Position numbers and translations under genes: made by a program. Below the pieces are notes generated by a model. It worked only from the letters and a program-made list of their open reading frames with translations. It was not told the DNA's origin and searched no databases. A DNA stretch of 64,000 nucleotides from JAXMAZ01 sp046350115 (GTDB lineage: Bacteria > Planctomycetota > Planctomycetia > Gemmatales > Gemmataceae). The stretch covers positions 434,001-498,000 of the forward strand of contig JAXMAZ010000002.1 in assembly GCA_046350115.1 (NCBI GenBank), written 5' to 3'. Of the stretch, positions 26,074 through 33,924 are shown one piece after another; positions within the stretch are counted from its first letter, which is position 1, and the number at the start of each line of letters is the position of its first letter.

Positions 26074-26347
26074 GACCGTCCTGCCGAAAGCGAGGGCTAT
26101 GCCCGACTTACAAGTTGCTCAGAACGACAGGGGTGAGTCAAGTAAGGAGTTGAAGAAATGCAGGAAACTTTCTGCCTGATTGTAAACGTATAGTGAGCAC
26201 AGAATAACCAGATTTCTGTTCGCTGGGAGGGCGACCGGTATAGCCCGCGGCTGGCAATTACGCCCGCCCGTCGCACCGACGGCTATCGAACAGACGCTTT
26301 GTACATCCGACTCGTCACGAATCTAGTGGTCCGGTGCGGCTGTTTTG

Positions 26348-26458
26348 TAGGGTGCGTTGAGGCTCTGCGAAACGCACCGTTGAGACTTCACCCCTGGGCC
26401 GTGGTCGTTGCCGGGCCGGTGCGTTCCGCTTGCTCAGACCCTCGCTCCACGCACCCTA
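26348..26458. repeat. MITE-like element, family B (copy 2)
   Basis: A 111-bp TA-bounded inverted repeat, opening TAGGGTGCGTTGAGGCTCTG and closing CCACGCACCCTA, with inner CGAAACGCACCG / CCGGTGCGTTCCGC. It is the same family as 3036-3142. Confidence 0.8.
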
Positions 26459-26475
26459 CGCCGAGCTGATCCTTG

Positions 26476-26583
26476 TAGGGTGCGTGGAGGCTTTGCGAAA
26501 CGCACCGCAGGGACTTCGCCCCACGGATACTCTCGTTGCGGGGCCGGTGCGTTTCGTCGCAAAGCCTCCTCAACGACACCCTA
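26476..26583. repeat. MITE-like element, family B (copy 3)
   Basis: A 108-bp TA-bounded inverted repeat, opening TAGGGTGCGTGGAGGCTTTG and closing CTCCTCAACGACACCCTA. Read on the minus strand it matches 3036-3142 closely. It lies only 17 bases from copy 2. Confidence 0.82.
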
Positions 26584-27072
26584 CGAAACCGCCGCCACGG
26601 CCCACTAGGCTGCCCTCAGGGGGGCACTAAGTGCCGGCCGCGTAGGCGTCCTGACCTGGCGTGGCCATCGATCCGGGCCCATAATTGCCATCTATTATCC
26701 GTCGCAAACATCTATCAACAGAGTGCTTGCGACTTCATGTCGGCAGAAGTCGCTCGATTGGCATCGTGAATGCTCCAGGTCGCTGTGTTGATCAGGCTTT
26801 GACCAGCGATCCCCTCGCTGGAGTGCTGATTCCGTGAGGCTCTGCTGGCAGTCGGGAGAGGCTGCCAGGCCGGTTATCGCCTCACGGTGCCGCCCTCTGT
26901 CCGGCCCTTCGGTCGTCAGCCCTTGCTGACGACACCCACCCCGGGGCCGGGTCACGCGGTGTCAACAGTCCGGTGGTCCGCCCGCCCGGTTTTTGCCGGC
27001 GCGGTGGGGCGCACTATTGGCCCGGTGTCGGGCTCCGCCCTCTCCCGCTATCGAAGGAGTTGGGAGTTGAAG

Positions 27073-27501
27073 ATGCGATATCTCAAACTGGCTCTGGTCG
27101 CCGTCGTCGGGACGGTCGGTGTGGCGGCCGCGACCGACGCTCGGAGTCTGCCCGAACTGGTCGAGTGGACGGACGGGGAGGCGACCCGGGCCGACCAACT
27201 GGCCGTCCTGGACCAGCACGTCCGGGCACAAGCTCTGGCCACCGACGACATCATCGCCCGGCTGGCCGACGGCCGGTTCACCCTGGCCGAGGCGGTCGAG
27301 CAGTTGGACGCGAACACCCGCTGCCGGCCGGCGTTCCGGGAGGCGGTCGGCCTGTCGTACCCGGGCGCGGGCGTCCGGAGCCACTTGGCCGGCTACCTGC
27401 TCGCCCGGGTCGGGGACCGGCTGGGCAACGACCCGGGGCGGCTGTCGGCCCTGGAGGCCGAGGCCCGGGAACTCCGGGCCACGGACCGGCCCGGCGAATG
27501 A
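27073..27501 (+). CDS. Small secreted helical protein
   Basis: A 142-aa protein. A signal peptide-like start (MRYLKLALVAVVGTVGVAAA, cut near ATDARS) is followed by a helical body with charged heptads (LARVGDRLGNDPGRLSALEAEARELRA) and one Cys. The start ATG at 27073 follows GAAGGAG by about a dozen bases. I do not recognise a family; small exported helical proteins like this are common in Gemmataceae. It stands alone, with >300 bases of non-coding sequence on each side. Confidence 0.7.
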   Translation: MRYLKLALVAVVGTVGVAAATDARSLPELVEWTDGEATRADQLAVLDQHVRAQALATDDIIARLADGRFTLAEAVEQLDANTRCRPAFREAVGLSYPGAGVRSHLAGYLLARVGDRLGNDPGRLSALEAEARELRATDRPGE

Positions 27502-27837
27502 CGGTCGCGGCCCGGTCGGGCGGGGTGTCTCCCCCGCCCGACCGGGCCGATCTGTCGGCACAAGTCCCCAAGCCCGATCCGGCCTGTCCACTGATCGCCG
27601 CACTTCTCGGCTGCCTTACCGCAGCGCTGACCAGGAACGACATCTCGGCATTCCGGCTCGTAGCCCCGCGCCCCGCCGGCCCAGGGTTTCTCGTCGTCAC
27701 CCGCGACCTGCGGTCGCGGCTCACGCCTGCGCCCAGGCGGCCCAGGGTTCCTCCGGGCCGGTCGTTGGCCGCCCCTCCCGGCCGGGGTGCGGGCCTCATA
27801 AAATCGCTCGGAGAGAGGCCGAGCAGGAGGGCGGACC
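27502..27837. other. Non-coding gap upstream of cysD
   Basis: No gene is visible. It contains short imperfect repeats (GGCCCAGGGTTTCTC / GGCCCAGGGTTCCTC around 27680-27755, and CGCGACC / GGTCGCGG). The cysD promoter should lie here, but no clear -35/-10 pair or riboswitch could be picked out. Confidence 0.4.
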
Positions 27838-28749
27838 ATCAGCAGCAGTTACAACCTGACCCATCTGAAGGTGCTCGAGGCGGAGAGCATCCACATCATC
27901 CGCGAGGTGGCGGCCGAGTTCGAGCGGCCGGTCATGCTGTACTCGATCGGCAAGGACTCGGCCGTCATGCTCCGGCTGGCCCAGAAGGCGTTCCACCCCG
28001 GCCGGCTGCCGTTCCCGCTCCTGCACGTCGACACCACCTGGAAGTTCCGGGCGATGATCGAGTTCCGCGACCGGTACTGCCGGGAGCTGGGCCTCGACCT
28101 GAAGGTGTGGACCAACCAGGAGGGGCTGGCCCAGGGGATCAACCCGTTCGACAGCGGGTCGAAGACGCACACCGACGTGATGAAGACGGTCGCCCTGAAG
28201 CAGGCGCTCAACCACTACCAGTTCGACGCGGCGTTCGGCGGCGCCCGCCGGGACGAGGAGAAGAGCCGGGCCAAGGAGCGGGTGTACAGCTTCCGCGACA
28301 GGCTGCACCAGTGGGACCCGAAGAACCAGCGGCCGGAGCTGTGGAGTCTGTACAACGGCAAGATCAACAAAGGCGAGAGCATCCGCGTCTTCCCGCTCTC
28401 CAACTGGACCGAGCTGGACGTCTGGCAGTACATCCACCTGGAGAACATCCCGATCGTGCCGCTGTACTTCGCCGCCGACCGGCCGGTGGTGGAGCGGGAC
28501 GGCACGCTCATCATGGTGGACGACGACCGGATGCGGCTGCGGCCCGGCGAGCGGCCGGTGACGAAGCGGGTGCGGTTCCGCACCCTCGGCTGTTACCCGC
28601 TGACGGGGGCCATCGAGAGCACGGCGACGACGCTGCCGGAGATCATCGAGGAGATGCTGCTGGCCCGGAACTCCGAGCGGCAGGGGCGGGTGATCGACCA
28701 CGACGAGTCGGGGTCGATGGAGCAGAAGAAGCGGGAGGGGTATTTCTGA
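27838..28749 (+). CDS. cysD: Sulfate adenylyltransferase subunit 2 (CysD)
   Basis: A 303-aa protein, matching the usual length of about 302. CysD forms adenosine 5'-phosphosulfate from ATP and sulfate in complex with the CysN GTPase. The N-type ATP pyrophosphatase loop YSIGKDSAVML is at ~36, FPLLHVDTTWKF at ~60, and FGGARRDEEKSRAKERVYSF at ~138. The family N-terminus (SSSYNLTHLKVLEAESIHI) continues upstream of the first standard start (GTG at 27871). Its natural first codon is ATC at 27838, seven bases after a perfect AGGAGG (27825-27830). No ATG, GTG or TTG exists in that stretch. So initiation is either at ATC or, if the base is wrong, at ATG. The partner cysNC follows after an inserted gene. 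Confidence 0.93.
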   Translation: MSSSYNLTHLKVLEAESIHIIREVAAEFERPVMLYSIGKDSAVMLRLAQKAFHPGRLPFPLLHVDTTWKFRAMIEFRDRYCRELGLDLKVWTNQEGLAQGINPFDSGSKTHTDVMKTVALKQALNHYQFDAAFGGARRDEEKSRAKERVYSFRDRLHQWDPKNQRPELWSLYNGKINKGESIRVFPLSNWTELDVWQYIHLENIPIVPLYFAADRPVVERDGTLIMVDDDRMRLRPGERPVTKRVRFRTLGCYPLTGAIESTATTLPEIIEEMLLARNSERQGRVIDHDESGSMEQKKREGYF

Positions 28750-28758
28750 CAGAGATCG

Positions 28759-29204
28759 GCCACGGATGGACACGGATGAAACACGGATCAGGAAAAAACT
28801 CATGGAACTTCAGCACAAGGAGATCACGGAAGCTGTCATCGGGGCCGCGTTCGAGGTGTACAACTACCTCGGGTACGGCTTCCTCGAATCGGTCTACGAG
28901 CGGGCCATGAAGGTCGAGTTGGAGGCCCGCGGGCTGGGAGCCGAGACGCAGGCCGAAATCCGGGTCCGCTACAAGGGCGTGGAGGTCGGGTTCTTCCGGG
29001 CAGACATTCTGGTGAACCGCTGCGTATTGGTCGAGTTGAAGGTCGCAGCGGACTACTGCCCGGCGGACGAGGCCCAGTTGCTGAACGAGTTGAAGGCGAC
29101 CGGTATCCGGGTTGGGTTGCTTATCAATTTCGGCCGTCACAAGGTCGGCTTCAAACGGCTCGTGTTCTGATCCGATCCGTGTTTCATCCGTGTCCATCCG
29201 TGGC
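28759..29204. mobile_element. Cassette: GxxExxY gene inside a perfect 31-bp inverted repeat
   Basis: The segments 28759-28789 and 29174-29204 are exact 31-bp reverse complements (outer end GCCACGGATGGACACGGATG). The only gene between them is a GxxExxY protein. The cassette sits between cysD and cysNC, on the same strand. No target-site duplication is obvious. The CACGGATGAA(A)CACGGAT motif is a known abundant intergenic repeat in several bacterial phyla. Confidence 0.8.
28802..29170 (+). CDS. GxxExxY protein (PDDEXK_3-like)
   Basis: A 122-aa protein from the ATG at 28802, which follows AGGAAAAAA. A start at 28766 would fall inside the inverted repeat and adds 12 residues. Recognised by YNYLGYGFLESVYERAM (the G-x-x-E-x-x-Y signature), VRYKGVEVGFFRADI, then LVELKVA and a conserved end GVLLINFG-like (VGLLINFGRHKVGFKRLVF). 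The family belongs to the PD-(D/E)xK nuclease-like fold: the Asp of FRAD and the E-x-K of VELKV would be the active-site set. Its biological role is unknown. It lies in a 31-bp inverted-repeat cassette splitting the cysD-cysNC operon. Confidence 0.88.
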   Translation: MELQHKEITEAVIGAAFEVYNYLGYGFLESVYERAMKVELEARGLGAETQAEIRVRYKGVEVGFFRADILVNRCVLVELKVAADYCPADEAQLLNELKATGIRVGLLINFGRHKVGFKRLVF

Positions 29205-29216
29205 GGTTTTCTTCTC

Positions 29217-31133
29217 ATGCAAGCAGTTGACCTGACCCACGAAGACATCCACGCCTACCTCGCCCGCCACCAGCGGAAGGAGCTGCTCCGGTTCCTCACC
29301 TGCGGCAGCGTCGACGACGGCAAGAGCACGCTCATCGGCCGGCTGCTGCACGACACCAAGACCATCTACGAGGACCAACTCGCCGCCGTGAAGCGCGACA
29401 GCGAGAAGGTCGGCACCACCGGGGCCGGCGAGGTCGATCTGGCCCTGCTGACCGACGGCCTGAAGGCCGAGCGGGAGCAGGGCATCACCATCGACGTGGC
29501 GTACCGGTACTTCTCGACCGACCGCCGCAAGTTCATCATCGCCGACACCCCCGGGCACGAGCAGTACACCCGGAACATGGCCACCGGCGCCTCCACGTGC
29601 CAGTTGGCCATCATCCTCATCGACGCCCGCTACGGGGTGCAGACGCAGACCCGCCGGCACTCGTTCATCGTCTCCCTGCTCGGCATCAAGCACGTCGTCG
29701 TGGCCGTCAACAAGATGGACCTGGTCGGCCACTCCCGGGAGGTGTTCGAGCGGATCAAGGACGAGTACACCGGGTTCGTCGCCAAGCTCGACCTGCGGGA
29801 CGTGACCTTCATCCCGATGTCCGCCCTGAAGGGCGACAACGTGGTGTCCAAGAGCGACGCCATGCCGTGGTACCACGGCCCGCCGCTGCTGGACCACCTG
29901 GAGACGGTCCACATCGCCAGCGACCGCAACCTGGCCGACCTGCGGTTCCCGGTGCAGTACGTCCTCCGCCCGAACCTGGACTTCCGCGGGTTCGCCGGCA
30001 CGGTCGCGTCCGGCATCGTCCGCACGGGGGACGAGGTGATGGTGCTGCCGTCCGGCAAGCGGAGCCGGGTGAAGTCGATCGTCACCTACGACGGCGAACT
30101 CGAAGAGGCGTTCGCCCCGCAGGCGGTGACGGTCACGCTGGCCGACGAGGTGGACGTCAGCCGCGGCGACATGCTGGTCCACCCGGACAACCCGCCGCAC
30201 GTCAGCAGCCAGATCGAGGCGACGGTGGTGTGGATGGCCGAGCAGCCGCTCGTCCCCGGCCGGACGTACACGCTCAAGCAGACCACCCGGCAGGTGACGG
30301 CCGAGGTGGCGGCGTTCCGCCACGCCGTCGACGTGAACACCCTGGAGCACCGGGCGGTCGCCCGGCTCGGGCTGAACGAGGTCGGCCAGGTGCAGCTCAG
30401 CCTGACCCAGCCGCTGGCCTGCGACCCGTACCGCACCAACCCGGCGACCGGGGCGTTCATCCTGATCGACCGGCTGACGAACAACACGGTCGGGGCCGGC
30501 ATGGTCCTGGAGGCCGGCGGCCCCCGGCCGGCCGAGGCGGTGGTGACGGCCAAGGCCCGGGAGAGCCTGGTCGCCCCGGCCGAGCGGGAGGGGCGGTTCG
30601 GCCAGAAGCCGGTGACGGTGCTGCTGGTCGGGCTGACCGGCAGCGGCAAGAGCCGGATCGCCTACGCCCTGGAGCGGCGGCTGTGGGACGCCGGCCGGGC
30701 GGCGACGGTGCTGTACGGGCAGAACATGCGGCACGGGCTGAACCGCGACCTGGGGTTCACCGCCGACGACCGGTCGGAGAACCTGCGGCGGTCGGCCGAG
30801 GTGGCCAAGCTGATGAACGACGCCGGCCTCATCACGGTCGCGGCGTTCGTGGCCCCGCACGAGGCGGTGCGGGAGAAGGCGAAGCAGCTCATCGGCCGGG
30901 ACCGGGTGCTGGAGGTGTACTGCACGGCCCCGATGGAGGTGCTGCGGGCCCGCGACCACAGCGGCGCGTACCGGCTGGCCGACGAGGGGAAGATCGCCCA
31001 GATGCCGGGGGTGACGGCCGCGTTCGAGGAGCCGGCCGCCCCGGACCTGGTGCTGCACACCGACCAGATCAGCGTGGACGAGAGCGTCACCCGCATCGTC
31101 GAGTTGATGACGGCGCGGGGGTATCTGCGGTAG
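29217..31133 (+). CDS. cysNC: Bifunctional sulfate adenylyltransferase subunit 1 / adenylylsulfate kinase-like (CysNC)
   Basis: A 638-aa protein. Residues ~20-440 are the CysN GTPase (GSVDDGKST ~30, DTPGHEQY ~111, NKMD ~165), which drives APS synthesis with CysD. Residues ~460-638 are an APS-kinase-like domain (GLTGSGKSR ~472, RHGLNRDLGFTADDRSEN) that would make PAPS. In this domain the usual DGDN is YGQN, the usual FISP is FVAP, and the Thr of GSGKST is Arg. Its kinase activity is therefore uncertain. The start MQAVDLTHEDIHAYL at 29217 lies just outside the right arm of the inverted-repeat cassette. It is separated from cysD only by that cassette, so it was probably an uninterrupted operon before. 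Confidence 0.93.
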   Translation: MQAVDLTHEDIHAYLARHQRKELLRFLTCGSVDDGKSTLIGRLLHDTKTIYEDQLAAVKRDSEKVGTTGAGEVDLALLTDGLKAEREQGITIDVAYRYFSTDRRKFIIADTPGHEQYTRNMATGASTCQLAIILIDARYGVQTQTRRHSFIVSLLGIKHVVVAVNKMDLVGHSREVFERIKDEYTGFVAKLDLRDVTFIPMSALKGDNVVSKSDAMPWYHGPPLLDHLETVHIASDRNLADLRFPVQYVLRPNLDFRGFAGTVASGIVRTGDEVMVLPSGKRSRVKSIVTYDGELEEAFAPQAVTVTLADEVDVSRGDMLVHPDNPPHVSSQIEATVVWMAEQPLVPGRTYTLKQTTRQVTAEVAAFRHAVDVNTLEHRAVARLGLNEVGQVQLSLTQPLACDPYRTNPATGAFILIDRLTNNTVGAGMVLEAGGPRPAEAVVTAKARESLVAPAEREGRFGQKPVTVLLVGLTGSGKSRIAYALERRLWDAGRAATVLYGQNMRHGLNRDLGFTADDRSENLRRSAEVAKLMNDAGLITVAAFVAPHEAVREKAKQLIGRDRVLEVYCTAPMEVLRARDHSGAYRLADEGKIAQMPGVTAAFEEPAAPDLVLHTDQISVDESVTRIVELMTARGYLR

Positions 31134-31543
31134 CGGCCGGAAACGCCACCGGCCGCCGGCCCCCTCACCCAAGGGAACCGGCGGCCGGGGCTTCGGCCGA
31201 GGGGACAAGTCCGGCCGAACTCCCTGACCCTGCGGGGATTCGACACCTCATCCGCATCCCCCAGCCCGGCCAACGGTTTAGGGAATACGGATCGGACAGA
31301 CGCTGCAGAATCCGGTGCAGTCGTCGCTGCTCTCCCGCCCGACGTTCTTGAACTGGCCCGCCGGCTCGCCGCCATGCCGTCCGATCAGCGGGCCGCACTG
31401 GCGGCCCTGCTCGCACCGACTACGGCTTCCGCGTCCTCACCGTCACGACCGTGACGACTACGAATCCTGCCCGCTGAGTTTGACCCTTTGGGCAGGAAGA
31501 TCGGTACAATCGCCCGGAGTGAATTCGTTCCGGGGCCGGTGCG
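31134..31543. other. Gap before the restriction genes
   Basis: No intact gene. One open frame ending at a TGA near 31455 translates to a plausible protein tail (VLELARRLAAMPSDQRAALA) without a start or recognisable domain, perhaps a remnant. The right end carries the putative promoter of the restriction operon. Confidence 0.4.
31480..31510 (+). promoter_or_regulatory. Putative sigma-70 promoter for hsdR
   Basis: TTGACC at 31480-31485 and TACAAT at 31505-31510, with a 19-base spacer, lie 33 bases before the hsdR ATG. Both boxes match consensus at five of six positions, but the spacer is longer than ideal. Confidence 0.35.
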
Positions 31544-33910
31544 ATGAACGAGGCCGAGACCTGTCGGACCCTGGTCCGCCCCCGCCTGGAGGCGGCCGGC
31601 TGGCCGGCGGTCGGAGACGCCGCCCACTTCAAGGAGCAGCTCACCATCACCCCCGGCCGGGTGGTCGTGGCCGGCGGCGCGGCCAAGCGGCAGGCGAAGC
31701 AGGTGCCGGACTTCCTCCTGTACTTCAACCGCGACCTGCCGCTGGCCGTGGTCGAGGCCAAGCACGACGGCAAGCCGGCCGGACACGGGATGGGGCAGGC
31801 GAAGGAGTACGCCGCCACCCTCGGGCTGCAGTTCGCCTACGCCACCAACGGCCGCGGCATCGTCGAGTTCGACGCCCACACCCAGCGGGAGGTGGAAGTC
31901 TCGGCGTTCCCGTCCCCGGCCGAGCTGTTCCAGCGGTGGCAGACCGCCCGGGCGCTGACCACCGCCCAGACGGACGCCCTCCTGGTCCCGGACTACTACC
32001 GCCCGGACCGGCTCCCCCGGTACTACCAGCGGATCGCCATCGACGCCGCCGTCGCCGCCATCGTCGGCGGCCGGCGGCGGTGCCTGCTCACCCTGGCCAC
32101 CGGCACCGGCAAGACGGCCGTCGCCTTCCAGATCTGCTGGAAGCTGTGGTCGGCCGGGTGGACGGCGGCCGGGCTGCCGCGGAAGCCCCGCATCCTGTTC
32201 CTGGCCGACCGGAACAAGCTGGTCGATGACCCGATGGCCAAGGACTTCGCCCCGTTCGGGGACGCCCGGGCGAAGCTGGCCGGCACCGCCGTCCGCGGCC
32301 GGGAGATGCACTTCGCCCTGTACCAGGCGCTGGCCGACCGGGACGGGCAGCCCGGGCTGTACCGCCAGTACCCGCCGGACTACTTCGACCTGATCGTCAT
32401 CGACGAGTGCCACCGGGGCAGCGCCAACGACGAGGGACGGTGGCGGGACATCTTGCTGTACTTCGCTCCGGCCGCCCAGCTCGGCATGACCGCCACCCCG
32501 CTGCGGCAGGACAACCGGGACAGCTACGCCTACTTCGGCAACCCGCTGTACACGTACTCGCTCAAGCAGGGGATCGCCGACGGGTTCCTGGCCCCGTACC
32601 GGGTCCACCGGGTGAAGACCACGTTCGACGCCGCCGGCTGGCGGCCGAACGCCGGGGAGACGGACAAGCTCGGCCGGGCCATCCCGGACCAGACCTACGA
32701 GACCAAGGACTTCGAGCGGGTGATCGCACTGGAGGCCCGGACGAAGGCCATCGCCCGGCACCTGCACGACCACCTGCAGCGGACCGACCCCTATGCCAAG
32801 ACCATCGTCTTCTGTGTGGACCAGGAGCACGCCGACGACATGCGGCGGGCGCTGCACAACCTGAACCCGAAGCTGGCCAAGGAGGCCGCCGCCGAGGGGA
32901 CCGAGTACGCCGCCCGGGTAGTGTCCGACGAAGGAGACCGGGGGATCGGCTACCTGGAGCAGTTCCAGGATCCGGAGCAGCGGTTCCCGGTCATCCTCAC
33001 CACCTCGCAACTGCTCACCACCGGGGTGGATGCCCCCACCTGCCGCGCGGTGGTGCTGGTCCGGGCGGTCGGGTCGATGACCGAGTTCAAGCAGATCATC
33101 GGTCGCGGCACCCGGCTGCGGGAGGACCACGGCAAGCTATTCTTCACCATCCTGGACTACGCCGGGTCGGCCACCCAGCGGTTCGCCGACCCCGGGTTCG
33201 ACGGCGAGCCGGAGCAGGCCACCCAGGAGGAGATCGACGCCGCCGGCCAGGTGACGGCCACCGACGCCCCGACGGCCGACCCCGGGGACGACGCCCCGGA
33301 CGGTGCGACGATCGCCGGCGGCGACCCGGCCGGCGACCCCCGCAAGCTGTACGCCCACGGCGGCCCCGGCGGGATCGACACCGAGGTCACTTACGACCTG
33401 GCGGCCGACGGCACCAAGCTGCGGACGGTCTCCCTGACCAAGTATGCGGCAGAGACGGTGAAGACGCTGTACGCCGGGCCGGCCGACCTGCGGGCGGTGT
33501 GGCAGAGCTTCGACCGCCGGTCCGACGTGCTGAAGGAGTTGGAGGGCCGCGGCCTGGACCTGACCGCCCTGGCCGCCCAGACCGGGCATCCGGACGCCGA
33601 CCCGTTCGACGTGCTCTGCCACGTCGCGTACAACGAGCCGCCGCTCACCCGCCGGCAGCGGGCGGACAAGGTGAAGGCGAAGCTGCCGGACCTGTTCGCC
33701 CGGTTCGGCCCGGACGCCCGGGAGGTGCTGACGGTGGTGCTGGACAAGTACGCCGACCACGGGCCGGGGCAGTTCGAGCTGCCGGGGGTGTTCGCCGTCC
33801 CGCCGCTGAGCGCCCGGGGCGGGCTGGCCGACATCGCCGCCCCGTTCGGCGGGCCGGCCGAGCTGGTGGCCGCGGTCGATAAACTCCAAGAGTACCTGTA
33901 CGCCGCGTGA
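31544..33910 (+). CDS. hsdR: Type I restriction endonuclease subunit R (HsdR)
   Basis: A 788-aa translocase-nuclease. An N-terminal PD-(D/E)xK nuclease is seen at ~53-73 (VPDFLLYF, then VVEAKHD). A superfamily 2 helicase follows: Walker A ATGTGKT ~187, DECH ~286, GMTATPL ~315, and IIGRGTRLRED in the second RecA lobe. A C-terminal helical region (EcoEI-R type) should bind the methylase. With HsdM and HsdS it cuts unmethylated DNA after ATP-driven translocation. The start is the ATG at 31544. The stop overlaps a possible GTG of hsdM by four bases, so translation is probably coupled. All motifs are intact; the specificity gene downstream is not. Confidence 0.94.
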   Translation: MNEAETCRTLVRPRLEAAGWPAVGDAAHFKEQLTITPGRVVVAGGAAKRQAKQVPDFLLYFNRDLPLAVVEAKHDGKPAGHGMGQAKEYAATLGLQFAYATNGRGIVEFDAHTQREVEVSAFPSPAELFQRWQTARALTTAQTDALLVPDYYRPDRLPRYYQRIAIDAAVAAIVGGRRRCLLTLATGTGKTAVAFQICWKLWSAGWTAAGLPRKPRILFLADRNKLVDDPMAKDFAPFGDARAKLAGTAVRGREMHFALYQALADRDGQPGLYRQYPPDYFDLIVIDECHRGSANDEGRWRDILLYFAPAAQLGMTATPLRQDNRDSYAYFGNPLYTYSLKQGIADGFLAPYRVHRVKTTFDAAGWRPNAGETDKLGRAIPDQTYETKDFERVIALEARTKAIARHLHDHLQRTDPYAKTIVFCVDQEHADDMRRALHNLNPKLAKEAAAEGTEYAARVVSDEGDRGIGYLEQFQDPEQRFPVILTTSQLLTTGVDAPTCRAVVLVRAVGSMTEFKQIIGRGTRLREDHGKLFFTILDYAGSATQRFADPGFDGEPEQATQEEIDAAGQVTATDAPTADPGDDAPDGATIAGGDPAGDPRKLYAHGGPGGIDTEVTYDLAADGTKLRTVSLTKYAAETVKTLYAGPADLRAVWQSFDRRSDVLKELEGRGLDLTALAAQTGHPDADPFDVLCHVAYNEPPLTRRQRADKVKAKLPDLFARFGPDAREVLTVVLDKYADHGPGQFELPGVFAVPPLSARGGLADIAAPFGGPAELVAAVDKLQEYLYAA

Positions 33911-33924
33911 GGGATCACCCGCCG

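Larger units (their letters stand above)
26074..27072. other. Gene-poor stretch
   Basis: About 1 kb with no convincing gene on either strand. The part nearest the kinase (26100-26340) is less GC-rich than its surroundings and probably holds the kinase promoter. The middle carries two family B elements. From 26690 to 26960 the sequence is of lower GC, with short open frames that have no recognisable motif; it may be decayed mobile DNA. Confidence 0.5.

Noticed and set aside
26695..26955. 86-codon minus-strand frame in the gene-poor region
   Set aside because: Low-complexity charged composition, no start signal and no motif; more likely decayed DNA.
28766..28801. Upstream ATG of the GxxExxY gene as the true start
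   Set aside because: It lies inside the inverted repeat and adds repeat-encoded residues (MDTDETRIRKK) before the family's conserved start; the ATG at 28802 has AGGAAAAAA in front.
31300..31455. Possible small gene ahead of hsdR (tail VLELARRLAAMPSDQRAALA)
   Set aside because: No start codon with a ribosome site and no recognisable domain; at best a gene remnant, noted only as a gap comment.
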